Assembly: GCA_954871525.1 (NCBI GenBank)
Contig: OX940870.1
Span: 6,045,501-6,109,500, forward strand
Length of the DNA: 64,000 bases
DNA from: Parietaria judaica
Lineage: Eukaryota > Streptophyta > Magnoliopsida > Rosales > Urticaceae
Direction of reading: 5' to 3'
A program made the position numbers and the translations under genes. The notes under the pieces were generated by a model. That model saw only the letters and a program-made list of their open reading frames with translations. It did no database searches and was not told where the DNA came from. Shown here piece by piece: positions 1-13,901 of the stretch (positions are counted from its first letter, which is position 1; each line of letters opens with the position of its first letter).

Positions 1-79
1 TCGAGTTGTCAAGCCAATTGGGTCCGATATCATTTTGTTTTCGGATTATTTGATTCATCGATCTTGCTATTGCCTTCAG

Positions 80-1472
80 GTTCTTCCTGCAGCTCGTGAA
101 ATTTTGCTACTAATTGTTCGTGCAAACCTCATGTTCTTTTACTTTGAAGGTTGTACATTTTAATTTATTTCCTAGGCTCATATTTCAGAAACTTGCCTTA
201 AAAGTTTCTGGAAGGGGATTTCGATTACGAATGACGCATTTTGATTTCAGGCCTCTATTACCACATATCAAAACGTGTAACCGGTATTCGTTATGTCTTC
301 ATTGGAAAACCTCTGCATCAAAGACCTAGGTAATCACGAGACCTGAGAGATTATGGCCTTATGTGTTCTGTAAATATTAGATTATCACTCAGATTATCTC
401 CTTCCTTGCAGATACCAAATTATCGGAGTGTTCTTACTAATTCAGTTATGCATAATTGCCGCTGAAGGAGTCCGTCGCAGCAATTTTTCCTCTATGACGA
501 GGTCAGTTCATGAAGCATCGTCGGGTGTTGATCACGCTTCAGTAGGTCAGTGATTATAATTATATCTCTTTGTTCCTTTTTTCTCAATGTATCTCCAGTT
601 TCTGTCGCGTTCGATTGGCACAGTTCTTGTGTAAGAGAAGCTATATCAATTCCTTTATTAATAATACGAAGTTTCGATCCTATGATTTGTTAGAAGATCA
701 TAAATTTCCGACGTTTCTAAGTTGAAATACGTCTACTTTGCAAAAACGAATTGACCAGCATGATAAGATTCTTTAGTTCTAGGTTTTTGCAGAACCATTA
801 TCTGTGATGAGTTCTGGACCGTGATATTATCTATGTTTATATCTATGAATTATTTATTTTTAATATCAGTATTTAAGATATCCACAATCCCAGCCCACTT
901 AGTTTGAATATAAGCTTCTCTCTAGATTTTAGGTTAAACCCCGTAAAGGAAAAAAAAAACGGTTCTAGACCCTTGACTGGATCCATAACAGTTTCTGTTT
1001 ATGCCTTTTGTGATGGTCTAACAGCGGGAGGACTGCCTGTTCTTAACGAGGAAGGTGGTTTAGTATCAGCAGACACAGAAAAAAGCTTTTTGGTCTACGA
1101 TCAATCCTCATCTTCTGAGGTACATTATTTTCCCTTCAAATTATGTTGTATAAAACCGAAGATTGTTAAACAATATAAAAAATTATATGCAGTCTATCAG
1201 CAAATGCACACTTTGTCTGAGTAACCGCCGGAATCCGACTGCAACGCCGTGCGGTCACGTGTTCTGCTAGTACTCATTCCTTTCCCAGTCAACAATTTCA
1301 GCTTTTAATTTGCCTCTCTTGGCTTATACGATCCTTAGTTTGTTTATAACTTTATATATTTATTTGTAGGAGTTGCATCATAGAATGGTGCAACGAAAAG
1401 CCGGAATGTCCACTTTGCCGGACTCCGATAACTCATTCGAGCCTTGTCTGCCTCTACCATTCAGATTTCTAG
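80..1472 (+). CDS. PEX10: PEX10 peroxisomal RING-finger E3 ligase, 3' portion
   Basis: This is the C-terminal part of PEX10, a peroxisomal membrane RING ubiquitin ligase needed for recycling the import receptor PEX5. Exons that I read are 80-149, 251-329, 412-545, 1025-1119, 1193-1269 and 1370-1472; the gene continues left of the window. The translation includes [11 protein letters not shown], a [19 protein letters not shown] segment, the membrane stretch [15 protein letters not shown], then the C3HC4 RING (CTLC, CGHVFC, CPLC) and the terminal [10 protein letters not shown], all closely matching plant PEX10 as I know it. Odd point: joining exon 1193-1269 (ending TA) to 1370 (starting G) makes TAG where the family has the Trp of FCW. 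It could therefore be a mutated allele or pseudogene, or be spliced differently. A transposon begins 22 bp after the stop. Confidence 0.88.
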
Positions 1473-1493
1473 CAGTTTTCGGGATAATTGTAT

Positions 1494-2414
1494 GGGTAAT
1501 TAGCGGCATAAGTGGCTAATGTTTTTGAATTTCCTTAGGCATGACGCCAATGACCAAAAACGACGGCAAAAGTCCCCAATGTGCACTAATCACTCTAATC
1601 ACAAAATTCCATCCAACTAATTGGATGATTGTTAGTCAAATGATGATGTGGCAGTGTTGACTGACACGTGGACATCTACGTGGCACGCCATGTCGTCTTT
1701 TTTATATAAAAAAAATTGCCACGTCTTTTTTATTTTATTTTATTTTTAATTTGTTTACGAGGACTACTTATTTTCTCGCCATCTCCCACGTTGCCACGTG
1801 TACACTCTCTCTATCTCTCTCTCTCTCTCTCTCCCCTAAGCTCTCCCACGTGTCATCCAAATAAGTAATCAAAATATTTTGTATTTGTATTTTGGAACCA
1901 TGACCAAACCCAGATAAACAAAGCATTAAATTACTACATCAAAGGTATTTGTTGTCAAAATGTAATGGATATAACAATTTAAATAACAAACATATCCATT
2001 AATATGTGAGATATCTTTTCGATTATTATCTGTCATTTTTCGGGTAGTGGTTGAAAATACTACTAAAGTTGTAAATAGTATTTTACTTATAAGTTTATTT
2101 TCGGTTAGTTGTTGAAAATACTACTAAAGTTGTAAATATTATCCTACTTAAGAGTTTTAAATACTTATATCTTATGATAATTTAATAAAGTAAAATAAAT
2201 ATGAAATAAAATTATATATTTATTAACAATATCACAACTAATTAAATAATGATGTGGATAAAAATTAGTTGACTAACATCCATCCAATTAGTTGGATGAA
2301 ATTTTGTCATTAGAGTGATTAGTGCACATTGGGGACTTTTGCCGTCGTTTTTAAACATTGGCATCATGCTTAAGGAAATTCGAAAACCTTGGCCACTTAT
2401 GCCGCTAATTACCC
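1494..2414. mobile_element. Mutator-like non-autonomous TIR element
   Basis: Two inverted arms of about 150-180 bp face each other. The left begins GGGTAATTAGCGGCATAAG and the right ends in its near-complement (CTTATGCCGCTAATTACCC). Flanks TAATTGTAT and TAATTATCA are a decayed 9-bp duplication (6 of 9). The interior has no protein. It holds a roughly 66-bp tandem duplication near 2037-2155 (GTTGAAAATACTACTAAAG occurs twice). Long TIRs and a 9-bp duplication suggest a MULE-type MITE. The left end lies 22 bp after the PEX10 stop, so PEX10 transcripts may end inside it. Confidence 0.7.
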
Positions 2415-4903
2415 TAATTATCACGCTATCCACTTCCTCGCGCTTTTCACAAAATTGCCCACTTTTCTGTCGTTTCTCTTTATATGTCGCTCTTTATCTT
2501 TGTCGTTTCGTTTTCTACTTGGTTGATCCTTCGTTATCTTTCAGTATTTCTGTCGCATATATCAAATTTGTCGTTTTTCAGTATTTTAGCATTACATTGG
2601 CATTTTATTGAAGCTAGTCTACACGTAATCCTCTGAACTACTTGGTTTCTGTTTTGTTTATATGTCGCTTTTACTTATGATGGTTTCATCATATGTCATC
2701 GTTTTTAGTCCTTGTCGTATACCCACAACTTTTTTTCTTTTTCTTTTTTTATCTTTCTGATAGTACTGTCAATTTTAGTTATTTCCTATTTTGGCTTATC
2801 AACTAAATTTTCGATTTCTATATAGCCCTTATCTAATGTTAACATGAATATTGTGTCGTCGTTAGGTTCTCTTGTTGTCGTTTACTTGCACATATTTTGA
2901 TAGAACTCCGAGCATTAACTTAAAACATAATTAAATCAAAGAATGAGAAAGCCATATCCATGATAGCACGGCTTGCACTTTTTGTGTAAATAAAACAAAT
3001 AATAATTTGGAGCCGTCTTAGAGTTAAAACGCACTAATTAAAGAAATAGACCAAATAAGTGGGAAGGGTGCAATTGTCCACATCGTGGAAGCCAAATTGA
3101 GTTTTGGTCCCTCTCTCTCTCGCTAACATTTTAAGGCCAAATCAATCACATAATCTTATTCGGGATAATAATAATGATAATTATCACCACTGAACAAAAT
3201 ATCTATTGCATATCTGATATATTATATATAATAGTATTTCACTCGGCGTCCGAGGAAAGATTAAGCTTGATAGGAGAAGAAGAAGAAGACAGTGATTATT
3301 ATTTGAGGTTCGTTGAATCATTAGAAGAGCACTTGTGCACGACAATTTGACGGCAAGTCAATCGATGGGATCACACTTTTGAAGACAAACAAGCAAACAT
3401 CGCTTTTGGAGCACCCAACGATCTCCTTATTTTGCCCACACCAAATGTTTATCCCATTTCCTCTAATTTGCAACTTGTTTGCCTTCACTCGTATATATAT
3501 ATTCACGCCTAACAACAGGAGCACTAGGCTGTCACGCCTCGGTGCCTACCTTGTCATGTGTTCTTATGTTTGTCATCTCCACTATGCGGGATGGTAATGA
3601 TAAAATCGGTGACATCGATTGCTGTAGTTAATAGGTGAAACCGGGACTAAAACCAGTGCAATTTTGACGTATTTTATTCCTGATTTTTCAGTATATTTCA
3701 CCGGTGCCGGTTTTGTTAAAACGGGTTTGTTTCGGAACTGATGAGTCAACGTCAGTTTGTAATTGTATAATGTATCAGTGTGCATTTAGCCAATACGTAT
3801 ACCGCGCATGCATGCATATAGCCACGTAAATTGGACCTTCCCGCATGCATGTGGGCTCTTGTGTCTAGACGTGCATGTGGGATGATTATTGTGGAGGTCC
3901 AGCTTAAGAAATATTAACACATTTTTAGTTAAATAGAAATACCATATACTATAGTACTCTCTAAATGTATCTAAATTGATTGTATATTGGGTTGACCTTG
4001 TGAGGCTTTGACTTTGTAAAAAGTGCTGGACTAGTAATCACTACCACACTATAGTCTTCTTAATTTCTATACCATTTAATGTAATCTACTACTTTATATA
4101 TACTAAATAAATAAAAAGGTCTTTGAAAGTGATTTGTAAGATTGAACCAAAAATCCAATGAAATATATTGGGTTTTGATTCTACAATATATATGTTCTAT
4201 ATTATAAGAACAGTCTTCCAAGCACCATCCTTTTGGTGCTATTATTTATGCACTTGTCGTTAATTAGGCCATAAACAATGTTGATATCGATGAGTTAGGT
4301 CACGAAATATAAGTTATTCCATGAGAAATTGACGCGATTAAATCTGAAATGTTTGATATATTAGGTATTTCATATTGTGATGAGAATCATGGCGTGCTAG
4401 TAATTCATCTCCAAACAAGGACAAAGTAAATCAATAATTTGGAAACCCAAAGGACAAACATAATTCATGAATCCTGGATTGAAATTATTTATATATGAAC
4501 AAAGAAATTGGAGCACGCTTAAAGAAAATAATTCAATCCCCTTTTATACGAAATAATAACTAAATATAAGTATTGCAAGTTGCAAATTAAAATTTGTTTC
4601 ACGTCCTATATCGGCAAATATAACTAGATTAATGTCTCCTGGAGAATTGAAATTTAGGTTCGGTACTTCTTATAAGCGAGTAAGAATTAACATATAATTA
4701 TTTGTGAACTACAATTTATATTGATGACTAATTTAAAAATAGTATTTTAGGTATGTACATATGTTATAGCCCTAATTTTCGTGTAGAAGCTAGCTTTGTA
4801 GTCGTCATTTATAGCTTGTGTAGCACAAAAGAGAGAGTGCGAGAAAGAGTGTTGTAATATTGAAAAGCTCTTACTTGCAACCGCCTAATACACATCCCTC
4901 TTA

Positions 4904-4909
<6 letters not shown>
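2415..4909. other. intergenic, no gene seen
   Basis: No supported coding region. Positions 2440-2890 are unusually T-rich and repeat short TGTCGTTT-like words, which may be an eroded transposon. The rest is AT-rich unique-looking sequence with stop codons in all frames. Confidence 0.5.

Positions 4910-4946
<37 letters not shown>
4910..4946. repeat. (AT)n microsatellite
   Basis: An uninterrupted AT dinucleotide run of about 37 bp. Similar runs occur at 28497-28533, 41301-41331 and 52473-52509. Confidence 0.95.
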
Positions 4947-4948
<2 letters not shown>

Positions 4949-4954
4949 TTGGAT

Positions 4955-5045
4955 TTCACTCCTTCCCATGGTGACTCGAACTCGAGACCTCTAACGTCTC
5001 AAGTGATGCTTGTAACTACTAGACGAAACACATTTTGTCAGATAC
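4955..5045 (-). mobile_element. tRNA-derived SINE-like fragment
   Basis: Read on the minus strand, the sequence has a tRNA-like A box (GTCTAGTAGTTACAAG), then about 30 bases later a B box (GAGTTCGAGTC), the spacing of a pol III promoter. It cannot fold into a complete tRNA cloverleaf that I can see, so a SINE remnant fits better than a tRNA gene. No terminal duplications were identified. Confidence 0.35.
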
Positions 5046-6756
5046 ACATCCCTCTCTCGCAATGAGAGAATAATTAAAATTCTTTATATTACCATTTGCA
5101 CTTTTGATTTTTTTCTATTCGAGATTCCGGTCAAAATCCTTATGCACGGTCTATTCGTATTTGAAGATTTTGTTAAGAATTTATAAAAGTATATAATCTA
5201 TTAGGCAGCTAGTATACATCATTGGAAAGATCTTACTATATCAAGCTAAATTTCAAATACGTTTGAAAGTCTTATGAACAATGAAATTATCTCTACAATT
5301 TTTTTTTATCAAAGACCTCTAAAATTTACTTAACCTACCATCCCAACAAACCTAACCTACCATCCCAACAAACTAAGGACTGATCATGTCGAAATCACAT
5401 CATTATTTTTTATTAAAATCAATAATAATATGGTGTTGCTAGAGGTACCAAACTAGCACTAATACTATATGTACCGAAATGATAGTCCATGGAGACATAG
5501 AGATGAGATATGATGCCAAAAAAGAGGACACGAAAAGTGGATTTTCCACGAAATCTCTCGTAGTGCTCAGTGGAATTACTCCACGCCAAACACTTCTATA
5601 TTTTCTTCCCTCGGCAGGCTTGCCTTCTTACTTAGTGGGATTTTTTATTTATTTATTTATTTATTTAATAAATAAAATTCATTTAGAATGATCATGGCCT
5701 TGATGAATCTTATTCTTAGAGTAGTGGGATATAATAATAAGTGTATCTGCCCACCTAGGGTTACTTCCAATAAAGCCTAACTTTGTCATTCCATGCACCA
5801 AAAAAGATTGCCCTAAACTACTACTACACAACAACACTAATGCCTCATGGTCCCACGTGGACCTCCTCTATGGCTCCACGTGTCACCGGCGTGGACGTTG
5901 TGGGTCCCACCACTCTAATCACATTGCATGCGCGTGCTTGGCTTCCAACATGAGAGACACACTAATCACACGTCCACGCCAACGCAAGTCCCTATGAGTA
6001 TCCTTGCTTGCTTGCTCGCTCTTATCCATTTAAAAATTAAAATTTATATGTTATTATTATGGTAATAATTTAAAATGAATGAAATAATTGAATCTATATA
6101 TTAATACCCCTACTTGTGCTATAATTACCACGGCCCCAACTCGGCGTGCCATTTTTTACACTCGAAATTGGTCCATGTGGGGGAATTATGCCAAACTCTT
6201 GCTGTGTGAAGTTATGATTTATATCTGTACAACATTAATTGAAAAATTAATATAAATAAATCTTATGGGTAAAGTTTTGAAATTGAAATGAAAAATAGTA
6301 TGAAATCGATGTTTAGTTGGGACACAAAATATGTCATCTTTAATAATTTGAAAAAAGAAATGGAAGCTTATTATGTACAATAATACCTTATGTACTCACA
6401 GGACAATTAGACACAAAAATTAATAAATTCACTTAAAAAAAATAACATGCTGTCGCAAAATGCTAATAGAAACTCAAGTTATATTAATTACAAGAAATAT
6501 GTCCCTATTAATTTATAAAATCTGCATAATACATGTATAGATATATCTCATCATTAATCAATATACTTACGTAAGAATTCTGGTCATCCATTACGCTTAA
6601 ACTGCATGCATGGGTACTTTTTGGCACAGCTCATTTATTAGTGAATGCTCCACAAAATCCTTTGGTGGAATTTTTATATTAATTATCTCTAATATGATAG
6701 CATTGGATATCATTTTAAAAGGCTCATCTTTTTTCTTTTCGTGTCATTGCAGTTAC
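5046..6756 (+). other. intergenic region upstream of ACL5
   Basis: No gene is supported. Positions 5850-5885 contain two CACGTG G-boxes (in CCCACGTGGACC and CTCCACGTGTCACC), near GTGGGTCCCACC, about 1 kb before the ACL5 start. They are possible bZIP/bHLH binding sites; their link to ACL5 is inference. A TTTA microsatellite lies at about 5643-5668. Confidence 0.4.
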
Positions 6757-6764
6757 TATATAAA
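6757..6764 (+). promoter_or_regulatory. TATA box of ACL5
   Basis: TATATAAA lies about 103 bp before the ACL5 ATG. Transcription would start near 6790, giving an AC/T-rich leader of about 75 bases that contains no upstream ATG. Confidence 0.65.
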
Positions 6765-6866
6765 GCACCAAGGCCATTCACACTTCAATTCAAACCTAAA
6801 ACCTTACAATATATTCTCACTCAAATATTCCCTCTCAACTATTACTTTCCTTGTTTGTGTCCGAAA

Positions 6867-9212
<2,346 letters not shown>

Positions 9213-9589
9213 GGGGCATTGCTGTATAGAAATTTGGGAAGAAAAGAAAAAAAGAGTTATGAGGCTTGGAGATTTCACAAAGTATGAAAAATATATTTAA
9301 CTATATTATATTATATATATAATATATATGAAGTATTGGTTTGAGGGCATGCTAGCTTTGATTGGGTTGAGTTGTTCATAGGATTCAAAGTAAGAAGACT
9401 ATGTATTAGAAAGAAAAGCTTGTGGTTTGCTCTTTAGTTTTCTTTTGTTCCTCGTTAATCTTTTATGTTACTCAGTCAATTTTATTATACAAGTTTAAAT
9501 GTCTTATTTAGTATTATTTATTTATATCGTTGTCTAATGTCTATAACTACACTACAGCGTATATTTAAAACACAATCGACATTACTAGT
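9213..9589. other. ACL5 3' flank
   Basis: AT-rich 3' untranslated and flanking sequence containing an alternating-AT palindromic stretch near 9300-9330. No other gene seen. Confidence 0.5.
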
Positions 9590-10448
9590 TGTTGATGCCG
9601 AAAAATGGATCAACCACTATAGCGGCCTATGTCTCGATAATGTGCCGGGCCCATCGCCGTTTGTTGACTTTTCTTGGGCTTGGGGCTTGGTCTTTGGAGG
9701 AGTTGGGGGATGATGATATATGATGCCTCACCTTGTCGCTTATAGCGAGGCTGCTTACGTACTTATTTTACCGGGATCAGGTCATCACGTAGTTCAAAAT
9801 GGGCGTTGGGAGATGCATTCATGGGCTTGCCTTGGCAGCCTAAAGCTAACGGTGGAGACGATGGTCGGTTGATGCTCGGACCTCGACTTTCCTATCTTTG
9901 GAGAGCCGGGATTCCTCTGGCATCTTCTCTTTAGCTAGCTTCTCCGCCTCTATCTCTGTGGGGATTCCGCGGCGCCTTCTCTCTAGGTTGCTTCTCCGAC
10001 TCTATCTCTGGGAAGTTGGGGATTCTTCAGGCGCCTTCTCTATGGATAGCTTCTCCGCCTCTATCTCTAGGGAGTCGGGGATTCTTCCGACGCCTTCTCT
10101 CTAGGTAGTTCCCCCGTTCCGATGTTAGTCGTGTATTTAAATCGGATTTATATAAGAGAGAAAATAGAGTTATATAGATATAAAGAGTGTCTTCGTAAGT
10201 TGATCTAACTCAATCTGAGTTGTTTCAAGTTACCGTTTGATTGAAATGAAACTCGTATTTATAGGAGGGTCCAGGGACCTACGGAAAATTATTAATAACT
10301 TTCCTGCGCCCTTGACAATTTGAATATTGCTTGGCGTGATGGCACGTTGACGCGATGGTTTTGATAAAATGATTATGTGGGCTTAATTCTAGTCCCGTTT
10401 TATGGGTCGAGACTTAATTTTTCCGGGCTCGGAAAAATACCCATAACA
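9590..10448 (+). mobile_element. solo LTR of an LTR retrotransposon
   Basis: An 859-bp block that begins TGTTGATGCC and ends CCCATAACA (TG...CA with TGTT/AACA inverted ends). It is bounded by a perfect 5-bp duplication CTAGT (9585-9589 and 10449-10453). There is no internal region, primer-binding site or polyprotein beside it, so it is best explained as a solo LTR left after recombination. A TATA-like ATTTATATAAGAG near 10136 could be the old LTR promoter. Confidence 0.8.
9905..10110 (+). repeat. minisatellite inside the solo LTR
   Basis: About 3.5 tandem units of 53-59 bp, each beginning GGGATTC and containing GCCTTCTCT and CTTCTCCGCCTCTATCTC. It is GC-richer than its surroundings and keeps an open frame by chance because units are similar. 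Confidence 0.85.
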
Positions 10449-10453
10449 CTAGT

Positions 10454-11267
10454 TATGATAAATTTCTCTTAAGTTGTTTATTTATTCCGTCACTATTTTA
10501 GTTTATCATTTTCATTTTGGATCAATGTTTACTATTTAGTATAACCGATTAAACTCTTGCAAAATTAGAGTTTAAGGATGGATGCAACATTGATTTTCTA
10601 TACCAGTAGGGATAATCTTGGAATTCATTTGTGACTTGAAGGATAAACTTGTCAATAAACTTTAAGTTGGCCTAAGCTTTCAAAGCAAAAATAACCTCAT
10701 AAGTCTCATTAGCATGTCTCAGTACATTCATAATCATATGATTCATATCAGCCAAATAAGCAGAACTACGAAAGATGGAAAATTTCCCTAAAAAGATTCT
10801 AGAGTAAGAGCTCAACATCTATGACTACTAATAGCCCTACAATTACTGTCCTAAAATAATTAAAAACCCTTCATGAATAAAAGGATCAAAAATAGCTCTT
10901 CAGAGTTAACAAGCTGCTTCATAACCTGCAAATTCCAGACCCAATTTATGCATCAGTGAGATTCAAACAATGAGTAACTACATTTTTCATAATTTATATA
11001 TTTGTAGAGTAATCAGCGATACTCCCCCTCAAGTTGGGCGTCGGTTGCATTTTTTCCCTCATCTTTTTTTTTTTCGAGGGAAAATCGTCAATAATAAAAC
11101 AGAAAAATCGCACGTTGTTATAATTGAGTTTGAAATTATTATTGACCATTTTCCCCCCATAACGACTAATAAATTTTCTGCAACACATCAAACGTAAAAG
11201 GGAACAACGCCAATTCGCCGTATGTGTATTTAAGGTTTAGGGTTTACTCTCGTACTAAATATGGAAA
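10454..11267. other. intergenic, MSL gene 3' flank
   Basis: No gene is supported. The right part is the 3' untranslated region of the MSL10-like gene on the minus strand. A short C-rich stretch (ACTCCCCCTCAAG) at about 11020 has no recognised role. Confidence 0.45.
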
Positions 11268-13901
11268 TCATTTTTGAACAGCAGTTGTGTCTGCAACAGG
11301 CTGGTTCAGATGAACTGTCTGAGGCAAGAGATAGTATTTGATCTTTATCTCTTCGAAAATCCGCTTAAGCTCCATCACCAGCTCCGTTCGCCGTTTGTTC
11401 TTCTCTCCATACTCTTGAAACGTTATCGTGTGGTTCACGTACAGAGCCATCTTCAGCTTGTTCACGTTTTCGATCTCGAGAACCGCCACCATGTGGTTCT
11501 CATGCCAGTGTTGCGGAGTCTTTAAAATGTACCTGAAAAATTATTTACAAAGAAGTAGGGATTACAAAAAATCACTAAAAGATGTTCCGTAATAGCGAAA
11601 TTCATGATAAAACCACTCACTTCTTGATTTTCTCTTTCAGCTGGCCGATCTTCTCGACGGGAGTCAGAAAATCTATGGAGAATTCTAGGGTGTCGCCCAT
11701 ATCCGAGCTTCGGTAGTAGTTGCTGATGGGCTTCGTGGACAAAACCGAGTTCGGATAGTACACCTTTTCGTTGTTGAGTTTCAAGAACACCGTGGTTAGG
11801 ATGTTCATTTCTTCGACGAGGAGCTGCCAAATTTAGAATCAAAACTTTTCTTGTTATGTTTATTAATAGAATTAAGCTACAATGAGGAAGATTTAGTCGT
11901 GACGATTACCGGGATTCCATCAACAACGCAGCGATCCCCGACATCGAACGGGTGCATGACGAACACGAAGATGATGGCTTCGAAGATGGTCTTGCAGGTG
12001 TTCCCGAACATGAATGCAGCCACCACTAGCTGGGACGAAAGGAAGACGAGCACCTTTGTAGTGGCGATCTCCATTACTAGAAGCCACACCACAATGGTGA
12101 CTATGACGAGGATGACCGTGACGAGCTTGTTCAGCTGTTTTACTGCCGTTTTTGTGTCATTCAGGGCGTGCGCTAGTGCTTTTCGACCATTGTAGACTTT
12201 TAGCTGCACAAACACATGAAACTAAATTATTCCTATTTTCAACTTTTGAAGAGTAGATTGTGTAAAGGCAAAACAAAATTCACCATCACTTACCACCCAG
12301 TCTGTCAAAGCCTTCCGGTCAATCCTCCCGTTCTCCACGCCAAAAAGCGGAAGAACGAGGTCCACTTCTTCCTTTATCATAAACCTCAAGAGATCGTCTT
12401 CGTCGATGAACCTGAACCAAACACAAGTCGCCGGAGAACGCTTAATCGAACACTTAAATCGGATTAATTATATTATTAATCACATAACTTTGATCATACA
12501 GAGAACAGAAACTCACTTAGAACCAGGCTGAGCCACATTCCGAAAGATATGGTAGGCAGCGGCGGTGGCCTCCATCTCGCTGGTGATCTCCCTATCCGCC
12601 TGCTCCACGCCATTCTCCATCTCGTCCAGCGTGTGCGAGATCGTCGACAGCCCCGAGCTCGCCACCGCGTCCACCAGCACCTTCATCGTCCAAGCCGAGA
12701 CCTTATTCTGCTTCATCCGATGCAACTTCGCCATGTCGATCGTCTCTCCCCCGCTGCTCTTCCCGCTCTTCCCGCTCTTGGCACTCCGGAAGCTGAGATG
12801 GCCCGCGCTCGGGACCCGCCCCACCAGCTCGGCCTCCTCGATCAGTGGCGGCCCCGAGAGCGTCTGCAGAACGTACTGATGAAAGATCGACTCCTGGATC
12901 CGGTCGAAGAACGTGTTCACGTGGAAGTTCGACGCCAGGATCTTCAGAAGCAAGGTCTTGATCAGCGACAGGAACGCGAAGATCAGGATCGTCACGAGCG
13001 TCCACGTCACGTAGTCGAGGATCTTCGTCGCGGTTTTCGATCTCTCCACGCCTTGGTTGAAGACGATCACCCATGTCAGGAGGTTGAGGCCGAGCCAGAT
13101 GAAGACCTGCACGCTCTTCTTCAGTCCATGGACGAAGTACAGAACCTTCTTCCTCAGCAGAAAGTTGCGTTCGATCACGAACACGATGATGTTCATCAGC
13201 CAATTCGTCACCAACATTCCGCAGAAGATCACCATTACAAGAACAATCCATTTCCAAAGCTCCAACCCCCAAATGATTGACCGTTTCAGAGCCACAACGG
13301 TCAAGCTCGCAGACAAACAGGCAACGAGGACCAAGAAGAGGACCCACTCGACAATCACCACGCCTTTCACTCTCTTCTTCTTCTCCTTGTTGAGCTTGAC
13401 CCTCTTGTAGATCTCCTCGTCGTCGTCCTCGTCCCCTCCAGCGGTGGATTTCTGAGCGATCGAGACCGAGCGCGAGGCCGGCGCGAAATTCGGCGAGGCA
13501 CGGTACGGCGAGCCGATCACCGGCGTCAGCTCGGGGTGGGTCTCGTCGAACATCGCGGAGTCGAGGGGCGCCGAGGGCTCGCCGAAGCGGGACTTGGGGC
13601 GGGAGAACACCGACCGGGCGAGCGATTTCCGGCGCGTGAGATTGGGGCTCTGGTCGCCGTTGGTGGTGGGGATTCTGGGGGGCTTGTGGGGGCTGCGCGT
13701 GGGGCTGGAGCGAGCGATCTCCGGCGAAGGGCAAGCGCTGAGTGGCGCTTTCTGAGGCGAATCGACCTTGCTCTGTTTGGGGTCGGAGGAGTTTCGGATT
13801 TCGACGACCACTTCGCTTCCGTTCTCCGGTCTCTTCTCCGACATGCTTATCTCGGCGCGGTTCGGTGACGAAGACGTCGCCGTTTTGTCCTTGACTTCCA
13901 T
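11268..13901 (-). CDS. MSL10: MscS-like mechanosensitive ion channel (MSL10 type)
   Basis: This is a plasma-membrane mechanosensitive anion channel of the plant MSL family. Five exons on the minus strand: 13901-12517, 12411-12294, 12203-11910, 11823-11621, 11532-11268. They total 2265 nt, or 754 aa; Arabidopsis MSL10 is about 734. The N-terminus (1-178) is soluble, rich in Ser/Pro, with an acidic DEDDDEE patch. Membrane helices lie near 181-205, 211-243, 263-281, 297-318, 528-547 and 552-575. The last helix and following MscS region read VAAFMFGNTCKTIFEAIIFVF then HPFDVGDRCVVDG. The C-terminal cytosolic part contains MNILTTVFLKLNNEKVYYPNS and ISNYYRSSDMGD. All junctions keep phase. The start is the first ATG of the long exon, preceded by stops and a likely 5' UTR acceptor (about 13916). 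MSL9 is the close alternative name. Confidence 0.94.

Noticed and set aside
904..1224. 106-codon plus-strand frame over PEX10 exon 4
   Set aside because: Only the middle is the PEX10 exon; the ends run through introns and the start is not a true ATG context.
12549..13280. 243-codon plus-strand frame
   Set aside because: Antisense shadow of the MSL10-like exon, rich in His/Arg/Asp, with no promoter or family resemblance.
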